Below, piece by piece: positions 1-8,675 of a stretch of 64,000 nucleotides of DNA (its first letter is position 1; the number at the start of each line of letters is the position of its first letter). The DNA is from Flavobacteriales bacterium. Its GTDB lineage: Bacteria; Bacteroidota; Bacteroidia; CAIKAF01. The position numbers were made by a program, and so were the translations under genes. The notes below the pieces were generated by a model, which was given only the letters and a program-made list of their open reading frames with translations, was not told the DNA's origin and made no database searches. The stretch spans positions 1-64,000 of the forward strand of contig JANWKT010000019.1 in NCBI GenBank assembly GCA_025451235.1. Direction: 5' to 3'.

Positions 1-11
1 GTGAGGTAGAT

Positions 12-503
12 ATGAAAGTTTTTACAAATGATATCATGAAACATTACTTGTTTGACTATGATATTGATGAAAGTCGCCTTATAAATGATTCAAAAACTAT
101 ATTCCCCAATACCTTTAAGAGGTTATGTGGAAGAATTGAACTAAAAAACAAGGTGCTTTCGTATAATCAAAAAAATTTTGGAAGGCTTATCAGTGATAGT
201 TTATCGGAAATAGAATGGGATTTGAATGAAATCTATTTTACTGAGGATGATTTAGGTGTAACGCGGATGACTATCAAGAAATTGTTACAAGCTTATTGTG
301 ATTCAGGGACATATCTTTCTCAGGTGCTTGAAAAAAAGTTTCCTAAACATCGGTGTTATATTTTTATAAACTTTTTTATTTCGAAGGAGATATCTCATGA
401 TATCCGTTTTTGGATTAATAGGAATGACAATTTTTGGATTTCCAAACCGAAAGACATTCATAGGCACTCTACTGGGTCAATGCTGATTGCTACTGTTATA
501 TGA
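12..503 (+). CDS. Hypothetical protein, end uncertain
   Basis: I do not recognise this 163-residue protein. It starts at an ATG seven bases after a GAGG ribosome-binding sequence (2-5), just after a TAG at 7-9, so it may follow another gene outside the window. Residues 1-120 look like ordinary coding sequence, rich in Lys, Asp and Ile, with no signal peptide or membrane segment. The last 35 residues are doubtful: a strong Shine-Dalgarno sequence (AAGGAGA, 384-390) and an ATG at 397 open a second reading frame inside this one, and a third frame from 464 to 643 also reads like protein. The gene may therefore be frameshifted near its end or overlap a small downstream gene. Confidence 0.5.
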   Translation: MKVFTNDIMKHYLFDYDIDESRLINDSKTIFPNTFKRLCGRIELKNKVLSYNQKNFGRLISDSLSEIEWDLNEIYFTEDDLGVTRMTIKKLLQAYCDSGTYLSQVLEKKFPKHRCYIFINFFISKEISHDIRFWINRNDNFWISKPKDIHRHSTGSMLIATVI

Positions 504-639
504 GCTTTAATTACAACAACACATCCATCACCCAATATACAAACGCTGCGGATAGGATGATCGTGAGCACAAATCTAAAGACTTTATTTTCGAGCAGGTT
601 TTTCAAGAGGACTGTTTGTGGGGCAAAGATAAGTTTTTT

Positions 640-2919
640 TTAAAACTTATAAGCCGCCGTCAACTTCAAAAAGAAAGGAGTACCGGGCGTAAAATGGATC
701 TCAGATACCGATGAACTTTCATTTGCCAATCTAGATTCCGTATTAAACTGTGCTTCATTCCAGGCGGAATTCAATAAGTTTTGCGCCTGTAACCCAATTT
801 CGTATCGAGGCCGGGTAAAATTGATTACGGCATCCATTAATGCATACCCTTGGGCAGTTACCGAATTGTCTTCATTGGCAGGCCGATCGCTTAAATACCT
901 GAAGCGGACAGAAGCCGATAAATAATCTTTGTACATAAAAGTCAATCCTCCAATGGCAGTAATAGGCGGAGCAAGGGGAATATGATCAGCACCGCTTGGC
1001 TCATCTCTTAACCGGGCATAGGTATAATTAAAGTCTCCATCCAGGTATAACCATTTGAGAATTTCATACCGAACAGAAAAATCAACTCCCATCCTTCTGG
1101 AACGACCAGCCTGTTCAATCACGGCCTCATCCCCTACATAAACAAATTCCTGTTGCAGGTCCATTAACCAAACCGAAGCAGTGATCAATAATTTTTTATA
1201 GGGTTTTACCACTGTTCCCAGATCGTACGATGTAGCCATGGGTAAAATGTCAGCCCCATTGCGTGAAACAATTACACGGGTATCGTTGGTATGGAATCCC
1301 ATTCCGAAGTTAAAAAACACACGAGCCTTGTCCGAAAAATTATAATAAATACCAGCCTTTGGGCTAAATGCATATTTGCTGATAGATTTGCGATTGTATA
1401 CGGTGTCTAACTTGTTTTCATAATCATGAATAAAATAATCGAATCTTAAACCTCCTATTAATACCAGTTGCGGAGTAATGAACAAGGTTTGGTTGGCATA
1501 ACCGTATACATTGGTTTCATTGATATTTCCTAACGATAATTGTTGAGTGGTCATCAACCGGTTTTTGGTACGGCTTAATTCATTGTCCATGCTGTTATCG
1601 TATCTGAAACCTGCACCCAATTCTGTTTTGGTATTCATTTTTCCCAGTTGATAGTTCAACGTGTAGGAAGCATTGTATCCACCCAATACCCTTTTTTCTT
1701 TCTGGCGGATCTGGTCTCCATTGATGGAGTCATTCAGGAAAAAGGTAAAATTAGAATAGAGTTCAAAATCATAATAGGTGAGAAAGGCATTCGTCTTAAA
1801 AATATTCTTTTTGTTATCGGAGGCTTGAGTGAACTGGAAATTAAGGTTATACCTGCTGGTATTTCCACCCTCGGTGCTATCAACCGCTCCAAAACGGTTG
1901 ATGATACCTGCATCCACCAACCTAGTGGGAATTTGTCCCGATGCATCCCAATTGCTTCTGAAAGCAGATACGGTGATACTGAACATACTGTTTGACGATA
2001 TGAAGCTAGTGTATTTACCAAAAATATTGAACCGGTTAAAATTTTGAGGAGCATTAAAATAACCACGGTTATAATTATATTCTCCAGCAATATATGCGCT
2101 ATGTTTTCCTCCCTGGCTAGCATTTTTCCCGAGTAAATTAAAGGCCGCTACGGTTCTGAAATTTCCATATAAACCACCTTCCATTTTAATTAAACTCTTG
2201 TCCAGGAATTTTTTGGTGTTGAATTCTACCCATCCAGCAGTGGCCAGGTTACCATGCTCTACATTGTAAGGACCTTTACCAAAATTCACCTTGTCAACCA
2301 ACTCCGGAATAAGAAAATGCAGATCGGCATAACCTTGTCCATGGGCATGCGATACCATATTCACCGGCATTCCATCCACTTTAATGCTAATATCGGTTCC
2401 ATGGTCAATATCGAAACCTCTCATAAATATTTGCTCCGCTTTTCCTCCACCTGCATGTTGCGCAATAAATAAACCAGGAACCAACTTCAACATATCCTGG
2501 GCCGAATTGGTCGGGCGTAAGTTAAGATCAATACCACTTACTGTACTATAGGTCAATTCTTTTTGAGGAATGATGACTACATCTTTTAAATTAATAGGGA
2601 CTTGTTTCAGGTTCTTTTTTAATTCAACCGTTTGATTTTCTACGATGACTACTTTTTCAACGATGGTTTCATATCCTATATAGCTGATAGATACTTCATA
2701 GGTGCCGGCGGTAAGTTCAGGAAAGAAAAAAGTTCCGAACACATCTGTCACCGCTCCTTTGTTTAATCCTTTAATAAAAACATTGGCTCCTTCCAGGGGT
2801 TTTTGGTTGGTCTCGTCATAGATCCCCCCTTTTAAACTTCCTGAATGTGCTGCTGCATGATTATAAAATACAATCAACAACAACAAGAGGGCAGATATGA
2901 TTTGTAAATGTTTTTTCAT
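640..2919 (-). CDS. TonB-dependent outer membrane receptor
   Basis: A 759-residue TonB-dependent receptor that should import a ligand across the outer membrane using TonB-ExbBD energy. A signal peptide (residues 1-24) is followed by a carboxypeptidase-regulatory-like beta-sandwich (about 28-110, with the typical GANVFIKG and GTYEVSISYIGYE strands), a plug domain (about 120-235, including QIFMRGFDIDHGTDI and NVEHGNLA) and a long barrel that ends in a C-terminal Phe (AAYKF), as barrel proteins do. There is no SusD partner next to it, so it is not a SusCD-type glycan importer. It lies downstream of a TPR lipoprotein and two DUF4331 genes on the same strand; the 304-bp gap before it holds hairpin repeats, so cotranscription is uncertain. 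The substrate is not evident; small molecules, metals or peptides are all possible. Confidence 0.93.
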   Translation of the reverse strand: MKKHLQIISALLLLLIVFYNHAAAHSGSLKGGIYDETNQKPLEGANVFIKGLNKGAVTDVFGTFFFPELTAGTYEVSISYIGYETIVEKVVIVENQTVELKKNLKQVPINLKDVVIIPQKELTYSTVSGIDLNLRPTNSAQDMLKLVPGLFIAQHAGGGKAEQIFMRGFDIDHGTDISIKVDGMPVNMVSHAHGQGYADLHFLIPELVDKVNFGKGPYNVEHGNLATAGWVEFNTKKFLDKSLIKMEGGLYGNFRTVAAFNLLGKNASQGGKHSAYIAGEYNYNRGYFNAPQNFNRFNIFGKYTSFISSNSMFSITVSAFRSNWDASGQIPTRLVDAGIINRFGAVDSTEGGNTSRYNLNFQFTQASDNKKNIFKTNAFLTYYDFELYSNFTFFLNDSINGDQIRQKEKRVLGGYNASYTLNYQLGKMNTKTELGAGFRYDNSMDNELSRTKNRLMTTQQLSLGNINETNVYGYANQTLFITPQLVLIGGLRFDYFIHDYENKLDTVYNRKSISKYAFSPKAGIYYNFSDKARVFFNFGMGFHTNDTRVIVSRNGADILPMATSYDLGTVVKPYKKLLITASVWLMDLQQEFVYVGDEAVIEQAGRSRRMGVDFSVRYEILKWLYLDGDFNYTYARLRDEPSGADHIPLAPPITAIGGLTFMYKDYLSASVRFRYLSDRPANEDNSVTAQGYALMDAVINFTRPRYEIGLQAQNLLNSAWNEAQFNTESRLANESSSVSEIHFTPGTPFFLKLTAAYKF

Positions 2920-2990
2920 GCAATGGTCTTTTTATTTGCCCTGACGCTCTGGTCAGGAATTTCATGGCGGACATTTCCCGCTTTCCCCTG

Positions 2991-3118
2991 TATCTTTTGG
3001 GTGTTTTTTGTCATGTCGACCGTAGTGGGGACATCTCAAATAATTAGGAGAGATTTCTCCGCTTCGCTTCGGTCGAAATGACAAATCATTTTTTGTCCTT
3101 CAAAACACCAAAAGGATA
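2991..3118. repeat. Long imperfect inverted repeat
   Basis: The left half (TATCTTTTGGGTGTTTTTTG then TCATGTCGACCG) pairs with the right half (CGGTCGAAATGACA then AAAACACCAAAAGGATA), and an inner GGGGACATCTC pairs with GAGATTTCTCC. The whole could fold as one interrupted hairpin of about 128 nt. It occupies most of the 304-bp gap between the receptor gene and the TPR gene; I see no gene in this gap. It resembles dispersed palindromic intergenic elements rather than a simple terminator, because no T-run follows. Confidence 0.65.
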
Positions 3119-3126
3119 TCGCTTCC

Positions 3127-3146
3127 CCTGCCTGCCGGCAGGCAGG
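3127..3146. repeat. Perfect 20-bp GC-rich palindrome
   Basis: CCTGCCTGCCGGCAGGCAGG is a perfect palindrome placed directly after the longer inverted repeat. Related CCTGCC/GGCAGG arms occur near 17420-17442 and 42012-42040, so this is probably a dispersed repeat type of this genome. Confidence 0.7.
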
Positions 3147-3223
3147 TATCCCTGCCACATTTTCGTCACCAAGAAAGAGTAAACTGGTGATCGGGCTCCC
3201 CTGATCACCAGTATCAACTACTA

Positions 3224-4552
3224 CTACTCTTGATTTGGATTGATCTTTTTCGCCTCAGCGAATAATTCGTTGCTTTTATCTTTTTCACCCACCGCCATTT
3301 TTACCATTCCGGCCAGGTTCAATAGTTCAGGATTTTTGCAGCCTGTCCTTAAGGCCAATTCTATACATTCATTGGCTTTCACCGGATTCTTTTGTTTCAG
3401 GTAAACTTCGGCCATCACCCTGTTTACATCAATATTATTCGGCCTCATTTCATATTCTTTCGAAGCGTATATATAAGCTGAATCAAACATTTCTGTTTTG
3501 ATATATATTTTAGCCAGGTCCAGGTAAACAATATGTCCTGATGCTGCATCTTCTTTCAACATGTTCACCACTTCCAGATATTTGGTTTGTGATTTGGCTT
3601 TGTCTCCTTGTAAGGCATAGATATCAGCCATTTCTTCATGGAAAGAAAATTCAGGCATGATGGCCGATGCTTCATTCAAATATTTTAAAGCCTGGTCATA
3701 ATTTTTTCTTTGTTTTTCAATTCTTGCCAACCCTTCCAATGCAAAGGCATAACTTGGACGTTCAGCCAGGATCGACATATATTCTTTTTCGGCCATTTTC
3801 AGGTCGCCTGTTTGCTCATATAAATAAGCCAGGGTTTTTTTGCTCCAGCAATAAGGTTCTGAACCTGGGAGTCCTGCTTGCACTGCTAAACCCATGGCGT
3901 CAATAGAACCAGGATAATCTCCATAGATCTCCCTTAAATAAGAAGCACGTGTATAAGACTCCAATGAAGGTTTTAACCCTTGCATAATGTCCGACATCCT
4001 TACTGCTTCTTCGTAATTTCCTAATTCCACATTGGCATCTACCAATACTCCATATATATATGCATTGTTGGGATTAATGGTCCTTGCAGATTGTGCCACC
4101 TGCAAAGCATCTTTAAACCTGTGCTGTGACATGAGCACGGATGCTTTAAAAGTAAGTGCTTCAAAATTTTGTGGATCTAAGGAAAGAACTCCTTCTAGTA
4201 TCTGAAGAGTTGCCGGATAATAATAGGGATGTTCTCCAGTAATTCTGGCTTCACTTAAATAAATAGTAGCGATCTTTAACCTTGCATTGATATCTTCAGG
4301 TTTTTCGCTAACTTTTTTCATCAGGTCAGCTACTTTTTCTTTTGTTTTTATCCATTCGTCAGCTTTCGCTAATTCTCCGGTACGTTCCTTTAAAGGAGGA
4401 ATGTCCATGGACACCACTTTTTGGTTAACCTCGGTTTTGTTAGTAGCTGCTTTAGCATTACAACCCACCATTAGGGTAGTAGAAGCAGCAAATAAAAGCA
4501 GGAGGGTGAAAAAGGTAATTTTTTTTGAGTAGTGAGTAGTTTGAGTTTTCAT
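3224..4552 (-). CDS. Tetratricopeptide-repeat lipoprotein
   Basis: A 442-residue protein with a lipoprotein signal: a hydrophobic stretch at residues 12-28 ends in the lipobox LMVGC, giving lipid-anchored Cys31. From about residue 75 to the end it consists of TPR helices with the usual W/L-G-Y-A-F-P spacing (for example AIYLSEA, ALTFKASVLMSQHRFKDALQ and ALEGLARIEKQRKNYDQAL). TPR arrays bind other proteins, so a scaffolding role in the envelope is likely. It lies between DUF4331 genes and the TonB receptor on the same strand, suggesting a shared process. A hairpin with a T-run (4587-4635) lies in its leader, and a candidate promoter motif lies at 4650-4676. Confidence 0.88.
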   Translation of the reverse strand: MKTQTTHYSKKITFFTLLLLFAASTTLMVGCNAKAATNKTEVNQKVVSMDIPPLKERTGELAKADEWIKTKEKVADLMKKVSEKPEDINARLKIATIYLSEARITGEHPYYYPATLQILEGVLSLDPQNFEALTFKASVLMSQHRFKDALQVAQSARTINPNNAYIYGVLVDANVELGNYEEAVRMSDIMQGLKPSLESYTRASYLREIYGDYPGSIDAMGLAVQAGLPGSEPYCWSKKTLAYLYEQTGDLKMAEKEYMSILAERPSYAFALEGLARIEKQRKNYDQALKYLNEASAIMPEFSFHEEMADIYALQGDKAKSQTKYLEVVNMLKEDAASGHIVYLDLAKIYIKTEMFDSAYIYASKEYEMRPNNIDVNRVMAEVYLKQKNPVKANECIELALRTGCKNPELLNLAGMVKMAVGEKDKSNELFAEAKKINPNQE

Positions 4553-4586
4553 GTTGAATGTTTTAAATAATGTTTCCTCTTTTTTT

Positions 4587-4635
4587 AAAAAGAACCCCGC
4601 TCCCGGATCAAGTCCGGGATCTGCGGGATTCTTTT
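4587..4635 (-). terminator. Nested hairpin, terminator-like on the minus strand
   Basis: On the minus strand an outer stem (AAAAGAATCCCGC with GCGGGGTTCTTTT) encloses an inner stem (TCCCGGA with TCCGGGA), followed by TTCTTTTT. This fits a rho-independent terminator for the DUF4331 genes. It lies between the candidate promoter at 4650-4676 and the TPR gene, so it could also attenuate transcription into that gene. Confidence 0.6.
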
Positions 4636-4649
4636 GATTATAACATTAG

Positions 4650-4676
4650 ATACGAGATTTATGGTTACTCGGATTT
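4650..4676 (-). promoter_or_regulatory. Candidate ECF-type promoter, copy 2
   Basis: Reading the minus strand, AAATCC is followed after 12 bases by ATCTCGTAT. The same two blocks with identical spacing, plus AG and CAT between them, occur at 8530-8556 upstream of the first DUF4331 gene. The layout (two short blocks, a CGTAT-like downstream block) suits an ECF sigma factor, and one is encoded at 8676. The upstream block overlaps the last codons of the DUF4331 gene ending at 4665. Inference only. Confidence 0.45.
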
Positions 4677-6695
4677 AATCATCTTAATGGTTTGTACAGG
4701 TTTACCGTTCACAATCAACCTAGCCTGGTAAACACCTGAAGCCAAGCTACCTGTATTCCAGTTTACGGTATATTCTCCGGCATCTCTAATACCTTCGTTC
4801 ATCACCGACATGGTCTTTCCATTCATATCATAGATCTGAATAGCCACCTTGCTGGTATTGGTGAGTTTATAACGGAAACTGGCGTTGCTCATAAATGGAT
4901 TTGGGAATCCAATCATCACTGCTTCCGGAGCATTCATGCCCAGGTCTTCCAAACCAGCTGGTGGTCCGGAATATTGAGCACCGTTGAATCCTCTCCATGG
5001 ATTTTGAAGATATGGGAAGCAAGTTTTGAAGGTAGTGTCGTTAGCAGTCACCCCAGCATTGAATGTAAGAACATCCAATAGATCTGTAGTAACTGGGCTA
5101 CCCATTCCAACCGTATAATCATCATACCATAATCCGATGGCTGCTAGTACAACTCCACCCACAGCTTGCAACTCAATGGTAGTTACATCATCTTCCAATC
5201 TGCGACCGTTAGGGAATCCATCCATATTCGGGATCCAAACCAATGCAGTGCCTGAAGCAGTATACGTAGGATCAGTTAAACCTAATACTGCTGCCTGAAC
5301 CAGTCCTAAAGAACTGAATTGAGGATGCGTACGTGGGGTAACAGGTACCGCCATATTCAAGCGCAACATATCACCAAACGTAGGAAGGAAATTGTTGATG
5401 AATGGTTTTCCAACTGCTAATGGGTTACCAACCGGTTTACCGGTAGCCAGTTGATAAGGAGCCAAATTAGGAACTCCAGTATGGAAGATAGGTAATAAAT
5501 CCACTGAACGTGGAGCACCTGGACGTAGTAAATACAATCCAAATAAATTGGTATCTAAAGCAGTTCCTGCTCCACCATTCGTTGCAACAAGCGGATATAA
5601 ACCTGCTTGTGTATTACCGAAATCAAAAGCTTGTAAGGAGTTTCTTTGAATACGCAATGCAGCTAATCCTGGAACAGCACCTCCAAACAAAGAATTATCC
5701 ATGTATAGTCCCAATTCAGGATTACAGAAATAAGCTTCCATTGCTGGATCTTCGGTGTAAGGAGTTAATGAATTCCATTCGTCTTTATCACCAATCGGAA
5801 TCACCACTTCATTGGTCAATGGCATACCCAAACGAGAAACCTGAACCCATGGTCCGGAAGGAGTTGGAGGCAAACCACCTGTATTAAGTGTTGAAATTTG
5901 CTGACGGCTGGCGGATGCCCAAACACCGATCACAAAATTTCCGTCCAGAATATTGGTTGCAGAACCAACGGATAATCCGCTTACCTGTAAAGTAGAAATA
6001 GGAATTTCAAGCGCAATTGAATGGCAATTGAATTTAGCCAATCCATCTTTACCTGGAGTTCTGAATCCACCCACATCAAATGCACCACCAAGATCCACAA
6101 AGAAAGGATCATCTGCAGGTCCGCAGAAAACGGTTTCTCCACCACCACCTGTTGCGGTTGCAATAGATGCAGTTATCAATGAATTGTAGTTGGCAGCTCC
6201 TAAACCAACGGTAGCATTCTCAATGGAACGAGGACCGATATTCGGCGGAGCCACGGTACCTGATGCCACAATGGTAGAAAATGCACCACCATTGATACTC
6301 TTTTCACAGATATAGGTAGTTTTTATATTTTCCTGACCTAACCTGATATTAAAGAAAGTGGTGGGATCCTGATTTACATGGGTGAAAGTAAAACGATAGG
6401 TAATATCGTCCCCTGTTGTACCATCATTCTCTATATGTATTTCATATCGAATGTTCTCACCAAACGTAATATAGTTTGGGCCTCCAGCTGGATGCTCAAA
6501 AGGAATATAGTTGGCGATCAAAACGATTTTGTTAGTATCACAAGGACTTCTGAAAGCATATAAGTCTGTGTTATCCGCTAAAGGATCAGTTGAGATAAGA
6601 GGGGCTTCTCTATGTGAGGAAGCGATCACATGGTTCAATGGCATCAAGATCATTAAAAATGCCACTACTATATATTGGATATTTTTCATATTCAT
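4665..6695 (-). CDS. DUF4331 protein with T9SS type A sorting tail
   Basis: A 676-residue exported protein. The signal peptide covers residues 1-25, then the DUF4331 hallmark SSHREAPLISTDPLADNTDL begins the domain, which continues to about residue 580 (PFFVDLGGAFDV, GVWASASRQQ, GFPNGRRLEDDVTTIELQA). The last 75 residues form a type IX secretion sorting domain (APEAVMIGFPNPF, then VAIQIYDMNGK and ASGVYQARLIVNG), which should send the protein through the T9SS to the cell surface. The function of DUF4331 is not known. It has a close tandem paralogue 15 bp upstream (6711-8471) that lacks the sorting tail. The two genes are most likely cotranscribed from the promoter region before 8471. A second Met two codons on is an equally good start. 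Confidence 0.92.
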   Translation of the reverse strand: MNMKNIQYIVVAFLMILMPLNHVIASSHREAPLISTDPLADNTDLYAFRSPCDTNKIVLIANYIPFEHPAGGPNYITFGENIRYEIHIENDGTTGDDITYRFTFTHVNQDPTTFFNIRLGQENIKTTYICEKSINGGAFSTIVASGTVAPPNIGPRSIENATVGLGAANYNSLITASIATATGGGGETVFCGPADDPFFVDLGGAFDVGGFRTPGKDGLAKFNCHSIALEIPISTLQVSGLSVGSATNILDGNFVIGVWASASRQQISTLNTGGLPPTPSGPWVQVSRLGMPLTNEVVIPIGDKDEWNSLTPYTEDPAMEAYFCNPELGLYMDNSLFGGAVPGLAALRIQRNSLQAFDFGNTQAGLYPLVATNGGAGTALDTNLFGLYLLRPGAPRSVDLLPIFHTGVPNLAPYQLATGKPVGNPLAVGKPFINNFLPTFGDMLRLNMAVPVTPRTHPQFSSLGLVQAAVLGLTDPTYTASGTALVWIPNMDGFPNGRRLEDDVTTIELQAVGGVVLAAIGLWYDDYTVGMGSPVTTDLLDVLTFNAGVTANDTTFKTCFPYLQNPWRGFNGAQYSGPPAGLEDLGMNAPEAVMIGFPNPFMSNASFRYKLTNTSKVAIQIYDMNGKTMSVMNEGIRDAGEYTVNWNTGSLASGVYQARLIVNGKPVQTIKMIKSE

Positions 6696-6710
6696 TTTTT
6701 TTAGTGGTTT

Positions 6711-8471
6711 TTAGAATCTGGCCTGGTCAGTATGATCATAACCTCTCCATGGGTTTTGTACATATGGGAAGCTGGATTTGAAAGTTGTATCGTTTGAAGT
6801 TACCCCTGCGTTGAAGTTAAGAACGCCCAACAATGTTGGTGTAACGGGGTTCGGCCCACCGGCAGGATAATCATCATACCAAAGTCCGATAGCAGCTAAT
6901 ACAACTCCGCTAACAGCTTGTAGTTCGATCGTGGTTACATCATCTTCCAATCTGCGGCCATTGGGGAAACCGTCCATATTCGGGATCCACTGTAAACCGG
7001 CACTTCCGTTATAGGTTGGATCGGTCAATCCTAGCACTGCACATTGTATCAATCCGAGTGAACTAAATTGAGGATGGTTACGCGGAGTAACAGGGGTTGC
7101 CATGTTCAAACGTAACATATCACCTAATGAAGGAAGGAAGTTATTGATAAATGGTTTTCCATTTGCCAATGGGTTACCTGCTTTACCGGTAGCTAAATGA
7201 TAAGGAGCCAGATTAGGTACACCTGTATAGAAAATAGGTAGAATATCTACCGATCTTGGACTGGTAGCATTCGGCAATAAAATGGTACCGAAAATTGCAT
7301 CATCCAAAGCGGTTCCAGATACAGCGGCAGATCCTTTTAATGGCCATAGTCCATCTTGTGTATTTCCAAAATCAAATGTCTGTAAAGAGTTTCTTTGAAC
7401 ACGCAAAGCGGCTAATGAAGGAACAGCACCACCAAATTGTGAGTTATCCATATACAATGCCAATTCTGGATTACAGAAATAAGCAGCCATAGCTGGATCT
7501 TCGGTATAAGGTGTTAATTGGTTCCATTTGTCTTTTTGACCAATTGGAATAACCGCCTCATTGGTTAATGGCATACCAATTCTGGATACTTGAACAAAAG
7601 AACCGGAATAAGAAGCACCACCACCTGCATTCAATGTTCTGATCTGCTGTCTGCTGGCAGAAGCCCAAACACCGATTACAAAATTACCATCAAGAATACT
7701 GGTAGCTGCAGAAACAGGCTGACCGGTTTTCTGTAAGGTAGCGATGGGGATTTTCATGCAAATAGAATGCACATTGAAACGGGCCAACCCATCTTTTGGA
7801 GGATTCACCACATTTCCGTTGGGCCTGAAATTACCCACATCAAATGCTCCGGCAAGATCCACAAAAAATGGATCATCTGCTGGTCCGCAATAAATTTGTT
7901 CGCTACCTCCACCGGTTGCATTCTCAATAGAGCTTGTAACCAATGCATTGTAAGTAGTTCCCAAACCTACGGTTCCATTTTCAATGGACCTCGGACCAAT
8001 GTTGGGCGGAGGTACATCCCCTGAAGCCACGATGGTAGTAAATGCTCCTCCATCGATGCTTTTTTCCACTATATAAGTGGTTCTTAAATTTTGCTGGCCC
8101 AACCGAATGTTGAAAAAAGTGGTCGGGTCTTCATTCACCTGTGTGAAAGTAAAACGATAGGTAATATCGTCTCCTACTACAGATGCGTCATTGTCTACAT
8201 GTATTTCATACCGGATACTTGTCCCAAAAGTACTGTAATTGGGGCCTCCTTCCGGCAGTTGAAATGGAATGTAGTTGGCGATAATGGTCACAAAATTTGT
8301 ATCATCAGGGCACCTGAATGCATACAGATCTGTGTTATCGGCCAAAGGGTCATTTGAGATCAGGGGTGCTTCACGGTGACTGGAAGCAAAACCCGTGACC
8401 GAAATTGTGGAGAGACTCAAAACGGCACAAAAGCCTCTGAACATCTCCTTCAATGTAGGATTTCTTCTCAT
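6711..8471 (-). CDS. DUF4331 protein without sorting tail
   Basis: A 586-residue tandem paralogue of the next gene, similar through the whole DUF4331 region (SSHREAPLISNDPLADNTDL at residues 30-49; GVWASASRQQIRTLNAGG; GFPNGRRLEDDVTTIELQA). A signal peptide is present (residues 1-29). It stops shortly after the shared NPWRGY motif with a short tail (DHTDQARF), where its paralogue continues into a T9SS sorting domain, so it should remain in the periplasm or be exported another way. It is the first gene of the minus-strand run and diverges from the ECF sigma gene, with 204 bp between them. Tandem duplication followed by gain or loss of the C-terminal domain is the simplest history. Confidence 0.92.
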   Translation of the reverse strand: MRRNPTLKEMFRGFCAVLSLSTISVTGFASSHREAPLISNDPLADNTDLYAFRCPDDTNFVTIIANYIPFQLPEGGPNYSTFGTSIRYEIHVDNDASVVGDDITYRFTFTQVNEDPTTFFNIRLGQQNLRTTYIVEKSIDGGAFTTIVASGDVPPPNIGPRSIENGTVGLGTTYNALVTSSIENATGGGSEQIYCGPADDPFFVDLAGAFDVGNFRPNGNVVNPPKDGLARFNVHSICMKIPIATLQKTGQPVSAATSILDGNFVIGVWASASRQQIRTLNAGGGASYSGSFVQVSRIGMPLTNEAVIPIGQKDKWNQLTPYTEDPAMAAYFCNPELALYMDNSQFGGAVPSLAALRVQRNSLQTFDFGNTQDGLWPLKGSAAVSGTALDDAIFGTILLPNATSPRSVDILPIFYTGVPNLAPYHLATGKAGNPLANGKPFINNFLPSLGDMLRLNMATPVTPRNHPQFSSLGLIQCAVLGLTDPTYNGSAGLQWIPNMDGFPNGRRLEDDVTTIELQAVSGVVLAAIGLWYDDYPAGGPNPVTPTLLGVLNFNAGVTSNDTTFKSSFPYVQNPWRGYDHTDQARF

Positions 8472-8509
8472 TTGAAATGGATTAAATTAATAAATTTAGA
8501 AATGATGTA

Positions 8510-8528
8510 TAAGAACGATATCGTCTTA
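8510..8528. promoter_or_regulatory. Near-palindrome in divergent promoter region
   Basis: TAAGAACGATATCGTCTTA is a palindrome with a single-base bulge (TAAGAACGAT against ATCGTCTTA). It lies between the divergent DUF4331 and sigma-factor genes, immediately downstream of the candidate promoter at 8530-8556, where a repressor site would be expected. No regulator can be assigned. Confidence 0.35.
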
Positions 8529-8529
8529 C

Positions 8530-8556
8530 ATACGAGATACATGAAAGCTTGGATTT
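8530..8556 (-). promoter_or_regulatory. Candidate ECF-type promoter, copy 1
   Basis: On the minus strand AAATCC, 12 bases, then ATCTCGTAT, the same blocks and spacing as the site at 4650-4676. It lies about 60 bp upstream of the start codon of the first DUF4331 gene and so would drive both DUF4331 genes. The adjacent divergent gene encodes an ECF sigma factor. Only two sites were found by eye. Confidence 0.5.
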
Positions 8557-8675
8557 TTGGTTTTATATCATTTTTTGATAAACCAATATGAAGAGGGTCA
8601 ATAATTTACCAATTTCAAGTTTTCAGGAAGGGGAGAATTTTTTATTTTAATATATTTACTTACTATTGCAAATAG

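Noticed and set aside
1648-2123. Overlapping open frames on both strands within the TonB receptor
   Set aside because: They are shadows of the receptor, which has clear plug and barrel motifs in its own frame and no support for other proteins.
5510-6189. Plus-strand open frames inside the DUF4331 gene
   Set aside because: No ribosome-binding site and no recognisable domain; the strand opposite encodes conserved DUF4331 sequence.
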